From: Phylloscopus collybita
Taxonomy: Eukaryota > Chordata > Aves > Passeriformes > Phylloscopidae
Reading direction: 5' to 3'
Length of the DNA: 64,000 nucleotides
Assembly: GCA_027886175.1 (NCBI GenBank)
Contig: JAJNNQ010000002.1
Location: 9,544,001 to 9,608,000, forward strand
The first letter of the stretch is position 1. Every line of letters begins with the position of its first letter. The position numbers were made by a program, and so were the translations under genes. Under the pieces are notes generated by a model, which was given only the letters and a program-made list of their open reading frames with translations, was not told the DNA's origin and searched no databases. This document shows positions 25,480-37,214 of this stretch, in pieces.

Positions 25480-25580
25480 GCAGAAAGCCGTTGCCTTGGT
25501 AGCTGGGTGACCCAGGGGGTTAATAAAGCGAATTTTCACCCCAGAGATCTGTGATTCATGCTTGGCTTAACAGACAGCAG
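25480..25580. promoter_or_regulatory. Candidate regulatory element with X-box-like motif
   Basis: 'gttgccttggtagc' at 25490-25503 resembles the palindromic RFX-family X-box (GTTGCCATGGYAAC-like), with both half-sites mostly kept. It sits in a non-repetitive stretch with little simple sequence. RFX sites are common in cilia-gene promoters and in enhancers. A single motif in 64 kb can easily be chance, so confidence is low. Confidence 0.25.
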
Positions 25581-28500
25581 TAAATGAGTTTGGTGGTCTC
25601 AAACTAGCCCACAGACTCACTGTAAAATCCCAGCATCATTTTAAAGGAATTTATCATAGCTGGGATTTTCTATTCATAAGAGAGCTAAGGCTGGAATAAT
25701 AGGGTTATGTTTCAGGGCAGGATGAGAGGCCATTAAGTAATCCTAGTATATTATTAAGTAATGTAAGTTTAAATACATCTGCATAAAATGTCTGGAATTA
25801 AATAAAAAAAATAAATTAATTCCATTATGAGTTTAACTTTTTGACCAAATAGTTGCAAGGAAAAAGTGAAGTAAAAGCCTTCCCCACAGAGTGCTAAGGA
25901 CAGTGCTATTCCACTATGTATGCAGGGAAAGCTACAGCTCTCCAGGAAAAATAGTATCACTCCTTGTGGAAATGCAGAATACTTTTAGAAGTATTTGAAG
26001 CAGTTGTTTTTAGTTTTAGGCCTGTAAAGATAATTAACTTGTTCATCACAAGACGTGAGATGGTTTTTGAATATTTCTGTCAAGGGCAGTCCTTAAATGC
26101 TTGTCTCCTCAAGAGGCTAAAGGTTTAAAACTCACTGTGGACTGTTATTATCCCACAGATATTCCACCTTCTGAGGGCACCTTCCTCAGGCCACTTAACA
26201 TTGTGCATCACGCCAGAAGCAAGCATGGTAGAAAAGCTTGTCACAGATAATTTTGAGACAATTCCAGAACAATGTCAATACCCTGACAGAAACAGTGTCT
26301 TTGCCTCTTTTGGGGGAAGTCACCTCATACACTTCACGCTTGGTTTTCTGCTCTCCACAGGGGCAGAAAGAAGGCTGGACCATGTTTTGCCTCTGCTCTC
26401 AACTCTGGCTAGATCACAGACTGATTTAAATGAGAATCCTTTTGCTGCAGTCTTTACCTTCCAGATGAGGATCTGAATCTTTGCTTACTCCCTCAGCTGG
26501 TGAGAAGTGAAGTCCAGTGCTGTCAGAGGGCCATCACCGGGCAGGTTTATCAAAAAATCCAACAGACTGTAGTACATTTTCTCTTTATAAAGTATAAACA
26601 GCCCACATGTTTATGGATGACAGTGGTACGGGGAAGGAGGTGAGAGGGAGAGATGTGGGGAGCGACAAATAGACTGTAAATTAAAATTAACTGCATCAGA
26701 AACTTGAAGGAAAGATACAAGTTGGGTGCTGTGCGTAGAAAATATCTTATTGCAGTCAAGCCTGACCCTGTTCCTTGAAAAGCATTTCTCTGATTTGTTC
26801 AGGTCACAAGTGGGATGGAAATGAGCCTCCGTACTGCTTCTTCACACATCCGGATTTAATAGACTTTTTTCCACTGATAAAAGACCACTAATGAGTTCAT
26901 TTTCAAGCTATTAAATTGGCTAGAATAGCTAGTTCTGCTGATGATTGCACAGAGACCTGACGGTCACAGTGGGTTTTGTCTTTGGCTGTTAACCATTTGC
27001 TGTCTTCCTGCTGCAACACAAATGTTTAAGTAGAAAAGGACGGGAAACCAAGCAAAAGAAACCTTGCCCTGTCCCTTGCTCCCCACCCATCTCTTTGTTC
27101 TACCCTTCCATTGTGTGACTGTGTTTCTCAGATGCCTTTAAACACAAATACTTCCTTCCCAGAGAGGTGTTGTACCAGCAACACCTTGTGATCCAAACAA
27201 TTAGAAGCACATTCACAACAACATTAGACTTTGGTTTTGGATGAGAGCACAATTAATATCTTCCTTTGTTTGCCAAAATGTTTTAATTCAGAGTATGACA
27301 GTTCCTTCAGTGATATCACACTCATTTTTTGACTGGTCTGGAGCCTGTGTCCTTACAAAACGCCTACATGGGCTGCCCAAAGTTACACACTGCAGCCTGA
27401 AATCTTAAGGAAACTATTTATTTCTTTAGCCATACAAATGATTGCAATTAGGGTAACACTAAGTGATTTCTCTTTGGGTTTAGATACATATCACTTGCAG
27501 TATCATGCAGTCCATCGGACTTTTACAGGAAAACAATTAACTGCACAGCTGCTTGGTGCTGTAACCTCTGCCCAGTGCTTGGGGGGCAGGAACAGGTTTG
27601 CCTGACACTTGACAGCACCATCTCTTTCTGTTCAGAGAAACTATTAATGTAATTGTGTGACATACACTAGAAATGGATTTATCCTCAATGTTTAATATGT
27701 ATGTATCTCCAGTCCAAGGAGAAGAGAAATAGCAGCCAAGGGGGAAAGGCAGTGACATCATGTAACATTTTGGTACATGGCCCAGTGAGGAACAGATTCA
27801 CAGACATCTTTGGAGAGAAACAGCATGAAAATGTAAGGTATCCCACCACTGTCTTCATAAACTTTGCTCCCAAGGATGGGTACATCAAGTGTTGATTATT
27901 CTTTTGGAGTTTAACCAGTGAACCAGTGAGTCACAGTCTGCACTTTCTAAAGGGGGAAATTTTTTTTTGAAACTTTTTTTTTTTTTTAATTGCTTGGCTG
28001 CAGCCACACTGTGTCTATCCACAGCATCCCTTGAAAGGGGACTGCAATCAATCACCTCATCCAGGATGGGGTTGGCACACGAGTGATGTGTCAGTGTCAC
28101 GGGCTGTTTGTTTGGCTGTACACAAGCGCGCTGCCCGCAGAGCAGTCACAGCCTGGAGCCTTCCCTACAAAACAGAGGAAGTATTTAAAATCAGCCTTTT
28201 GTCAATTAAAATCTCAGAGATTTAATTCATTCTGTTAGCATCAGAAGGCAACTAACTCTCAATGAAAATATTACTTACCTCTTCAAAGATTTCAATCTAG
28301 GATCTTTTGTTGGAACAAAGTTGAGCAAGTTTAAATTTACTAAAGGCAAAAAAAATCTTGTCTTGTAAATATTTGTAATTGCATCTCAGGAGAATGATTT
28401 TTGAAGCTCAGTACCTACTCAGCACCAAAATGATGGTGATCTTATTATGAAATGGTGTTTTCACCAATTCATGAAATTATGTTCTTCTGAACAAGAAGTC

Positions 28501-28795
28501 ACAGAACTTTAAATATAATTATGTTCATGACTCCATTTCATATGTGTTAAATGTCTGTGATGCCTTATTTGAAATATCAAGAATCTGCTGATATTTATGT
28601 TCAGTTTAATCCTATTCTCTATGTAATGATGCAAGTTACTTGTGGATAATTAGTTGAAACTAAAATGTAGATTAGAATAAGTTGACATAGGAAGAATTTA
28701 TTTAATTTTAAAGAAAAACACCTCTGAACCAAAAGCATTGTTCTTAAGAAGCTTCATGAGACAAGAAAAAATGCTGATTGGAAAAAAAGATAGCT
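25581..28795. other. Unique DNA, nothing firmly recognised
   Basis: About 3.2 kb with no recognised repeat family. Frames at 26195-26476 are open on both strands and contain no known motif; the 'ctctccacag' at about 26352-26361 looks like a splice acceptor, but no coding exon can be argued. A T run at about 27971-27987 and a few CpGs near 28100-28140 are the only other structure. Confidence 0.4.
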
Positions 28796-28801
28796 ACAAA
28801 C
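28796..28801. repeat. Left target-site duplication of solo LTR
   Basis: 'acaaac', matched exactly by 29134-29139. Confidence 0.85.
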
Positions 28802-29133
28802 TGAAGCACTACCTCCCTGCCTGCCCCCTTGGGCTGCTGTGCTAGCTCACTTTCTGGGGAGCTTTGGGGGGAGATACTTCAGGGGATAGAGTAAAAGATG
28901 CAAAAGAGGCCCTTACCTCAGGGGATTATTCCAAAGCTTTATTCCTGAAGGGAATCTCAGGGGCAAAGAGCATGAACAAGGAAGAGCATGGGTTTAGCTA
29001 AACTCTCTGTCCCAGGATAGATAGCTGGCAATGAGCCAATTGGTCAGAGATAGGGGAAAGGTAGGGTTAAACTAAAAGGTTACAGCTTTAGGGGGTCTCT
29101 GGGGAAAAACCATTTCCCCAGAGGAATACAACA
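28802..29133 (-). mobile_element. Solo LTR of an endogenous retrovirus (6-bp TSD)
   Basis: A 332-bp unit is bounded by TG (28802-28803) and CA (29132-29133). It is flanked by the exact 6-bp direct repeat 'acaaac' at 28796-28801 and 29134-29139, the hallmark of an integrated LTR. Read on the minus strand it starts 'tgttgtattcc', ends 'agtgcttca', and carries an AATAAA polyadenylation signal (plus-strand tttatt at 28938-28943). A 6-bp duplication is typical of class II (ERVK-like, alpha/beta) retroviruses of birds. No internal viral genes are present, so it most likely arose by recombination between the two LTRs of a provirus. Family assignment is inference; the borders and duplication are seen directly. 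Confidence 0.85.
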
Positions 29134-29139
29134 ACAAAC
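29134..29139. repeat. Right target-site duplication of solo LTR
   Basis: 'acaaac', matched exactly by 28796-28801. Confidence 0.85.
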
Positions 29140-30625
29140 TGGAGAGCTAAGAAAAAGGAGAAAAAAAAATCAAAATGCACTTCTTTTTCCTCATTTCTCA
29201 GTGCACAGCTGAAGACCCTGCTTCTGAAGAACCTTTGTCAAAGACTGGAGCACTCATTTAATTCTCTACAAATGGTGATTTTCTAAGTTATGCAGGCTCC
29301 CCTCACAAAAGCCACTTCTTCTGTGGCCTACTTACTCCAAATGCAAAGCAGGGGCCCCTGGCCTCTGCTCTCAGAGCTGACAGACCTGTGCTGGGAGCGA
29401 GCAGCCAGCGTGGCTGGGTTTGGCTTTGCTGCTGTGTGAAGGCAGCTCCAGGAGAGAGTCTGGATCATGCTGGAGCAGACAGCAATGTCGGTCATTCTGA
29501 GGGGAGTCCTGAGCACTACAATGTTTTATGATGAATCTCAGTCACAAGGCAGGAACTGTTCAACAGAGGTTAAATACCTAGCTGCTTGTCTAAACTCATT
29601 AAAGAGCAGGTTTGGCGCAGAGAGGCTTTTTATCAGAGAACCTGTTCTAGACAGAAACAGTCCAAGCAATACTCAGAAAAGTTACACTGGAGGAGCTTTT
29701 AGAGCTGACCAATTAAAATGCATGGCAATTGTATATGGACATCTCCAAAGTGAATTAAGCTAAATCCAGTGAAGACCTCTTTCACTTTGAATAAGGGAGT
29801 TACATCATGTGGTTTAACAATGTAGTTGAAATTAATATTTTTTGGCAATTTGAATTCAAATTTTGTAGTGAATGCTGTGGGGGAAAAACACAAATTGCAG
29901 TTCTAGCAATGCACTGTAGCAATGAAATCTGTAACAGGTGAGCAAGATTTCTGTCTCCATGACAATATTGCTTAGGTTTTCTGAATAAATCCTAAATGGT
30001 ATTTAGTACTATTTTTAGAAATTCAATGCAAGAGATCCTATTTAAAGTAATGGTGAGGACTGGAGTATTGCCTTACTCTAGAGGTCAAGAAATGTGGCCA
30101 AATGTTGTAGACTTCAACTTCTGACCACCAAACTTAAAGCAAGGTAAAACTCAGGCAAGAAACTGAAAAAGGACAATGAAAGCATTGAGCAAGAAAGGTA
30201 TCATTACCAAAGCAGTGTGGCTATTGCAACTAGCCTCAGCTATTCTGAGACAGACAAAAAGCTCACCATCAAGAAGCCATCAATACACCTCCCACTAACA
30301 GTTCTCTCTGGCAGCCTCAATTCCCAGCCCTTGTGTTACAGGTTAATAATTCATCTCCTCTCACCAGTCAGATTGTACCTTGACTCTAAGCCAATTCATA
30401 ACAAATGCTATTATAAAAATCACAAAAAACCTCAGGTTAATCTAATGTTTAAGAAGATAGATAACTGAGCGCTGATGCAAAATTTTCTCTTTTCCTCTGG
30501 ACTTTTCAAGGATTCACAGCTTTAGCAGCTCTTTTTTTTTGACATGCAGGTGTTGCTGAACAATAACTGAGCTGGATTATTCTTGATGCACAACAGGACC
30601 TGATTATTTTTAAAAATGAAATACA
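29140..30625. other. Unique DNA, nothing recognised
   Basis: A plus frame at 29467-29763 (98 codons) and others have no recognisable motif. No repeat family seen. Confidence 0.4.
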
Positions 30626-30629
30626 AGGA

Positions 30630-30900
30630 AACCTTAGAAATTGCATTTGCATGTAATCAGCATCCGTTTCCCACAAATGCAATGCCCAGTCAACCGGAAG
30701 AAAAATGACTTTTAAAAGCAGGTGTTCTTTCTAATTATTGTTGATTTGAGCAAGTTATTAACGCTTACATGCACCCAGGTTTACATTAATGAAACCCTGC
30801 TTGCCTGTCAGCAGATTCCTGATAAAGAGTACCTTTTGGTTTAGTCCCCAAAACTGGAGTTTAGCAATAAATATTTCAAATCAGCTAGTCTTGCTCTTGT
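30630..30900. promoter_or_regulatory. Candidate conserved non-coding element
   Basis: This stretch is free of simple repeats and dense in short motifs common in vertebrate enhancers: a perfect octamer ATTTGCAT at 30645-30652 (POU-factor type), 'ctaattatt' near 30732, 'aataaatattt' near 30867 and several homeodomain-like TAAT cores. The look is that of deeply conserved non-coding DNA, but this is a judgement by texture; conservation cannot be tested here. Confidence 0.3.
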
Positions 30901-33237
30901 ATGGATAGGAGATTATGCCTTACCCTACAAAGCTAATATAGGAGGGAGCCATATGAACAGAACAGCAATGGTTAAATGTGCACAGAGAACTCTGAAATAT
31001 TCAAGTTGTTTATTTCTCCAGGCTTACAAATTTGATTACTATGGAGCACAAAGCTATTAAAAATATGACCTTTTATACTGTACGACTTGGCAAAAAGCCA
31101 AATAATAACTTTGTTTGATTTGGGTAGTATGATAGAGTGCCTATTCAGCTGGAAATAAAATTACTTTTCGTTACAGGAAATTATACCTGGAAGACTAAAT
31201 GTCCATCATGAACATAACACACATATGGAGTCATTAATTCAGACTCATGGCGGCCACCCTCAGAGAAGTAAAAGGACAATGGTTTTAGGTGGAGCAGAAA
31301 AAGATGCAGAATTCTAAGGCTTGTCTGGCATTTGCTCTGTGATGGGGACAAGTGAAATAAATGCTGATAATAAGTGATAAGACTGAAAAAGACCCGGGTT
31401 ATATAATTCGTATGGCACTGGTACTTCACAACTCCTGGTCTTGAACAAGCAGTTCTATTTTTATGCTTTTGATAAGCAAACAAAGGGAAAATATGAATCC
31501 TATGCTCATGTTAGATAGACAGAAATTTGATGTGACAAAACCTCTCGTTCCTGCTTCCACTAACACCAAAGACAAAACTAATAGATTTCAATCCAGTAAA
31601 GAGTAAAATCAAGAAGTTATGCATAGAAGAAAAATATATTTGGCTGGCCCTCTTGTTTTCAGGAGTGCTACACTGAATTCCATAAAAAAAAAACAAATCT
31701 AAAGAAGACAGAAAATGATAGGTGATAGAAGGAAGATGTTAATTTCACCTTATAGGTATCTTTGGTATTAAAGATGTCTTCTACTTTAATTAGCCTAGAA
31801 TGACACATGACAAATACCATCCTTGAAAAAAAAAATAAACGTGCATAATTAAATTTTCCCTTTACTCAAAGTACCTTGATTAATTGTTTGGCTGACATCT
31901 ATGAGTTTTGCTGCTTATTTATTTATTTATGTGGGATCAGGGGATTTTCAAAATATTATTTTTCTGTGAAAACAATATTTCAATAGGCTGACATTTCAGT
32001 TTTCTCTACTGATTGTTTTTTATTCTGCTTGTTTATTGTCATATGGTACTTTTCCAACAAATTATTTCCATTGTTTCATGTTTGCAAAAAAACCCATTCT
32101 ATTCAGAAAGATGTTATTAAAGAAACCTCACTGGAATATGCAGGACTGCTGAAAAATCATGAATACAAGATGATTAAGAAATTGGAATAAGGACTTTCTA
32201 CTTCTGTGGAAAGTTATGTAGGCTCTGTAATTACCACCCATGCTCTGAAGTTTTATGTCTTGTCTGAAAATTGAATTTCCAGTGAGTTGCATTTTTCTAT
32301 TTAGCTGTGAAAATCAGGCACAAGGGAATCACATTTCACTTAAAGCATGGCATTAGGAGAGCAATGGCTATCTATCACTCTCCAAAGCACTATGGAGGAA
32401 TGGCTTGAAAGAGAAATGACAATGAAAAAAAAAACAACCCAAGCATTCTCTAGAAAGAAATATTGTAAATCTTATTTCTTGCTTTGTTTTCTCAACTTTT
32501 CTTATGAAATTGCTTCAGGATGTAGGAGTTACCTCAGAAAGTTAGACAAAATTTGCATATCATATAATACCCTACTGAAAACAACTGTTCATATCATATG
32601 CTCCAGTTCTGAGGAAATTCAGCTGAGGATTTCTGGCCACATGAGGGTTTTCCTTTCCATTCCCTCAGTTTAATACTGTTTTTTGGCTAAACCCCAGAAA
32701 TTTACATCCTTCTCAGTTTAAGTACACTCACTTCATGGGCTCCAAAATTAAAAAAATATTAAATAAAACCCTCCACACTTCAGTGCAGGTTTTCACTCTT
32801 TGCTGCAGTATCAGGTCAGGTATGGAATCCAATTAAGCCTTCACCATAGGCAACTTTTCATGTTCATGCTCCACAGGCTTACTGTGAACTCTAAAAAAGA
32901 AGTGGAGGCAGCACTAAGAAAGGGTCTGACTGTAGCTGTCTTCATCACCAAAGGAGTTTTGAGAGCCCAGCTCCAAAGTCAGCCTTGAAAACCCCTTCTA
33001 TCCATGTCAACAATCATTACTCATCTTTTTGACCTAATATCTTCTTTGCATTCAATTTCGAAGTTAAAGCAGACTTTTGTACACAGGAGATATGGGTGGT
33101 CTAGGAATGCATAGCTAACAACCTTCAGTTTAAAAGTCACCATTTCCTTTGTTACCTTTCTTGGGCAGAAAGACTGTGAGTTGTGTTTGAATTGAGTTTG
33201 AAGAGATACAGTTCCAAATATTGAGATCCTCTTTACT
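30901..33237. other. Unique AT-rich DNA, nothing recognised
   Basis: No repeat family or exon. Frames such as 32347-32673 (plus) show no motif. Small (TTTA) runs lie near 31915-31930. Confidence 0.4.
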
Positions 33238-33303
33238 CATCCATGGAGAGTTTTAGGATCATCCATGAAGGGTTTCAGGATCATCCATGAAGAGTTTCAG
33301 ACT
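33238..33303. repeat. Minisatellite, 3 x 22 bp
   Basis: Three adjacent 22-bp units beginning 'catccatg' (33238-33259, 33260-33281, 33282-33303) that differ at only a few positions. A short tandem expansion. Confidence 0.9.
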
Positions 33304-33800
33304 GGAAGTGTGCTGCAGCATGACAAAGTCCTGCACCTTTTCACTTGCTCAGAACTCACTTCAGGGTTAACAGACTAGTCACTTGTCAAGTGCCAAACAG
33401 CCATCAGTGTGGACTGATCAAGTGGAGCATGATGACAGAAAAAACAGAGAAGGAAAAGAATTAATTTTATACAAATTATAAAGTCACCATGCATATGATC
33501 AGGGCTATGCATACAGGCCTGATCATTGCAAAACTGTACAAAGAAAGGTTGTTTTTAAGCTTACACTGGCCATCTTACACTTGCCAATTTGGGACTGCAT
33601 ATATGTTGCACATTGTATTGTCTGCTGGAAAGATTAGAGGGATGAACTGCTCCTGCTCCTCCATGATACTGCCTTCCTTGGAGAATAGCAGCCACTGACT
33701 GCATAACAGAGTGATAGCAAACATATTAAGAAATGCAAGTCTCAAAGCATTCCTTCTGCTTTCTTCTGCTTATGGTGAAGAGTTACTCTTAATACATACA
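33304..33800. other. Unique DNA, nothing recognised
   Basis: A plus frame at 33489-33698 has no recognisable motif. No repeat seen. Confidence 0.4.
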
Positions 33801-33803
33801 CTG

Positions 33804-33851
33804 TGAAAGATCGAGAGGGGACCTCATCAATGCTTTGTAATAGCTGAGTAT
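33804..33851 (+). mobile_element. Short CR1-like scrap
   Basis: 'gatcgagaggggacctcatc' followed by 'aatgctttgtaatagctga' matches the CR1 segment in which 'gaggggatctcatcaatgtttataaatatctga' is usual. Only about 50 bp are recognisable, so confidence is moderate. Confidence 0.5.
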
Positions 33852-33854
33852 AAA

Positions 33855-33970
33855 TCCAAAGCTCTATGGGTAGTATCAATGATTAATTGCATTCAGTCGA
33901 CATTAGACTCTGTCATTATCAGCTACTTGCTGCTCAACACTTGCTATGCTGTTAATTATTGCTGTGTGGC
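33855..33970. promoter_or_regulatory. Candidate conserved non-coding element
   Basis: Repeat-free sequence with 'aatgattaattgcattc', 'gtcattatcagc' and 'gttaattattgctg', dense in homeodomain-type cores. Texture-based suggestion only. Confidence 0.22.
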
Positions 33971-35395
33971 TCTAAGGGATGTTTTCAAAACATTTCAAAT
34001 TTTGCTACTGCAATAGCACAGGAAAGAAATCAATAAGTACCTTTTTAGCAGAGGAGAGACAAACATACTTTTATTGTTTTGAATAGTTTTCTTTGAGACT
34101 GGATAAGCTGTCACTGATCACAACTGGGCTTCTAAGACAGCACTGGCATTTGGTATCCTGTCTAGACTTCACTAAAACTTCTTTGTTTTTCATCAACCCA
34201 CACATACAGCAATGCCTTCTGGCACATAAGGAAAGTGAGAAGAGTAAAAGGGTTGCACTCCCATTCCCAGTTTCATGCAGTGAATATTTTAATCATATTT
34301 TTGCTAGCATATCCCTTGTGACTTGGAAAAAACCCCAACCCACTCCACCTCACATTATTTTTTATTATTATTATGGTGATGGACATACTCATGATCTTTT
34401 TATAGGACAGAAAACACTATGGTACCAAACTAGAAAAAAAAGCTGATATAAGGTGTGCCACTCACTCTACATTGTGCTATTACTTCAAAGCTAACATTAT
34501 CAAAAAACACACAACATATGTTTTTCTGCTGATGTTCTTATGTTTGTAATGGTCACTCTTAAAAGTTTTATCCAAGGTGCCGTCAAGGGGAAAGCAGGCA
34601 GGATTGCAGTGCTGTGTGCAACAACAGTAATAGGCTGCTATGCCCTGTAGTAATCTGTATCAGTAATTATCTCTGATAATTAAAAGCAAGATTACATTTA
34701 GGTAACAGTGCTAATAATAGAAAGAATCTAAAAAAGAGAAAATGGTATTTTTTAATACTTTAAAATCTGCTTCTCCTGAAATTTTCCAAAACAGGATTTT
34801 TCTTTAATTCTGATCTGCACAAACATTGAAATATTCCCTCTTCTGACTCAGATTTAGAGAAATTTCTGACATGCCATTTCCAGAATTAGGACCTTTATTT
34901 AACCAAGTGGAACAGATCCAATAGCTGAAAGAAAGAGACTCCACACTGAGATTGCTGAAATATATACATTAGGTGTGGGAGAGCTGGGAGAACGAGTGCT
35001 GGAATATGAAGGATGCACGAAATCTGACTTTGTGGTGCTTGCTTATTCTGGTATGCTATCAATAGATCCTTCTGAATACAAACTGCATCTTGGACCAGGA
35101 AATCTGTCATGATCAAATTTACAGCCCCATTGGCCTCTCTCCAGAAAAAAAATTTGGAGACTTTCAGTCATTTTGGATTTTTCAGGTGTACTGGAAGGCA
35201 CAAAGTACCATTAATTACCAAATTAGGGTCCAAACTGATGAACCTTGTGTTTCATTTTTATTCCTTGGATTCTGAACTATAAAACTTCAGTCAGCTCCAT
35301 ATGGGAAGAGCTGCAACTAAACCTAAACTGCAAACATTTAAAAATAAATAAAGTGCCTAAATGATCCACTTAATGAAAACATCAAGAGACCTTGT
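33971..35395. other. Unique AT-rich DNA, partly enhancer-like
   Basis: No repeat family. The stretch 34610-34700 ('agtaattatctctgataatt' and neighbours) again looks like possible regulatory DNA. A plus frame at 34093-34446 (117 codons) carries no recognisable domain. Confidence 0.35.
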
Positions 35396-35399
35396 AAAT

Positions 35400-35790
35400 C
35401 AACTGCTATCAGCTAATGCTATTATCTAGACGAGATGCAGTGCCTGAGAGCATCTGCATATGCATCCCTATGCCTGCACAATGAGATTACACATACAAGT
35501 GATGTGTACCTACATGCAGAGGAGCCTAAAGCCATCCAGAGGCACCAGTTTTACAAGCCCACATTTGTGGAACAGAGATCTGGATTATGCATGTCTGAGC
35601 CATCAGTGATACAGAGAAATTGCATGTCGATTACCATCCTGTTGAGAAATGGGAGAATGAGCTTGGGAGAGACCGAAAGCAGAGTGTGCCAGAGGCCAAA
35701 TGATTAATATATTTTCTCACTATTAGCATCAACAATGTGCTGCCTCAGAGGAAGTCACGGTTAAAGAGTATCCACTAACTTGATGCAAAG
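35400..35790. promoter_or_regulatory. Candidate conserved non-coding block
   Basis: Nearly 400 bp free of simple sequence, with a scatter of CpGs (gacgag, gtcgatt, accgaaa, tcacggtt) in a CpG-poor neighbourhood and an open plus frame of 90 codons (35435-35707). The peptide resembles nothing known to me. Conserved non-coding DNA is more likely than an exon, but both are open. Confidence 0.25.
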
Positions 35791-35984
35791 CTCAATAGAA
35801 TATTAGAATAAATAGGATAAAAAATTACCTTCATATCATGCAGGAAGACTTCTTGATCTAGCATGTCTCTTACTGCTTTGCTGGGCTAATTTCAGCCTTA
35901 CTTTATGATATTCATGAAAAATCAATTATGTGACAGAAAGAGTAAGAGACCTGAGAGGCATCCACCTCTGTGCTGAGCATCACC

Positions 35985-36246
35985 ACTGGCTGGAAATTGA
36001 TGCTAGACAAGTTCTAATTAGGAATAAAGCACAAATTTGCAACAGTGAGGCTGACTAACCACTGGAAAAATTATTAAAGGAAGTGGTGGGGTTTCTGTCT
36101 TTTTGTCACTTCCAAGCAACCGTAGAGGCCTTGCTGGAAATCATGTATTGACTGAGCACACATTGCAGAGCTCAACAGAGTCAATGGGATCTAACAGTTC
36201 ATAACAGACTGGTCAGACTGGGAAAAATAATTCTCCCCCTGGAATT
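35985..36246 (+). mobile_element. Ancestral (sauropsid-type) CR1 3' end
   Basis: Ordered matches to an old amniote CR1 consensus rather than the young avian ones: 'ctaattaggaataaagcac', 'aacagtgaggctgactaacc', 'actggaaaaattattaaagg', 'aagtggtggggtttctgtc', and near the end 'ctggtcagactgg' with 'aattctccccctgg'. In turtles and other reptiles the equivalent blocks read 'gaaataaggtgtacattttt', 'aacagtgaggg..taaccattgg', 'ggaggtcagactagatga' and 'ggtcccttctgg'. Such copies are very old in birds. That the order and most blocks are still legible over 260 bp hints at slower-than-neutral change. Confidence 0.75.
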
Positions 36247-36620
36247 AATTTTCATGCATCTGCTAACACGAGGAAGCAACCAACTCTGTCAGGAAGAAAA
36301 TGCAAAAGACAAAACTCTCTTCCTAAATTTGAGACTGAAACTGTGTAAGTGTTTGGCAGATTTACCCTTAAACAAATATGAGAGAAATGTAAAAAGTTAT
36401 GAAAAGAAGCATGTTTGCCTTACACCTAAAGCATAAATTCCTTTTAGCAATCTATTAGATGTTTTGGAAAATGCTGCAGCCTGAAAGGAGATTGTAGTTA
36501 GGCAGCCTGTTACTATTTTAGCCTTTTTAGCCCCTATAAATTTGATGAAATATTAATAAAAAGAAGACATTTACTCTCCTAAGAAGTAATGAAGAGTTAG
36601 GCATTAGTGACAGGCCTTTA
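36247..36620. other. Unique DNA between two CR1 copies
   Basis: No recognised feature. A plus frame of 60 codons (36254-36436) is unremarkable. Confidence 0.4.
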
Positions 36621-36624
36621 ACCA

Positions 36625-37214
36625 CATCCTGAGCTGCAGCAAAAGCAGCGTAGCCAGCAGATCAAAGGAGATGACCCTGTCCTTCTGCTCTGGAGACACC
36701 CCACCTGGAGCACTGCACCCAACCCTGGGCTGCCCAGCACAGCAAGGACAGGGACCTGCTGGTGTGAGTCTGGAGCAGGCCACTGAGATGATCAGAGGGA
36801 TGGAGCACCTCTCCTACAAGGAGAGGCTGAGAGAATTGGAATTGTTCAGCCTGGAGAAGAGAAAGCTTTGGGGGTGACCTTACTGTGGTCTTACAGTACC
36901 TGGAGGGAGTCTGTGAAGAAGCTGGAGAGGGACTTTTTTACAAGAGCATGTAGTGACAGGATAAGGGTCTCAGACTGAGAGGAGGTTTAGATTAGGTATT
37001 AGGAAAAAGTTCCTTACGGAGAGGGTGGTGAGCACTGGAACAGGTTGCCCAGAGAAGTTGTGGATGCCCCATCCCTGGAAGTGTTCAAGGCCAAGTTGGA
37101 GCAGGGGAGCTCTGAGCAACCTGGTCCAGGGAAAAGTGCCCCTGTCCATAGCAGGGGAGTTGGAATGAGATATCTTTAAGGTCCCTCCTAACCCAAGTAA
37201 TTCTACGATTCTGT
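36625..37214 (+). mobile_element. CR1 LINE, ~590-bp 3' fragment
   Basis: It starts with 'cctgagctgcagcaaaagc' and runs through 'agccagcagatcaaaggag', 'ctctcctacaaggagaggct', 'ttcagcctggagaagag', 'gcactggaacaggttgccca', 'ccatccctggaagtgt', 'gagcaacctggtccag' to the terminal 'attctacgattctgtg'. This is the normal order of the avian CR1 3' region. The copy is 5'-truncated and retains no usable reading frame; the 68-codon frame at 36671-36877 is a by-product. It is the longest clear CR1 copy in the window. Confidence 0.96.

Noticed and set aside
26340..26480. Splice-acceptor-like sequence followed by an open frame
   Set aside because: No donor, no recognisable protein, and the opposite strand is equally open.
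36671..36877. 68-codon frame resembling part of a protein
   Set aside because: It lies wholly inside CR1 3'-region sequence, which is non-coding at this end in truncated copies.
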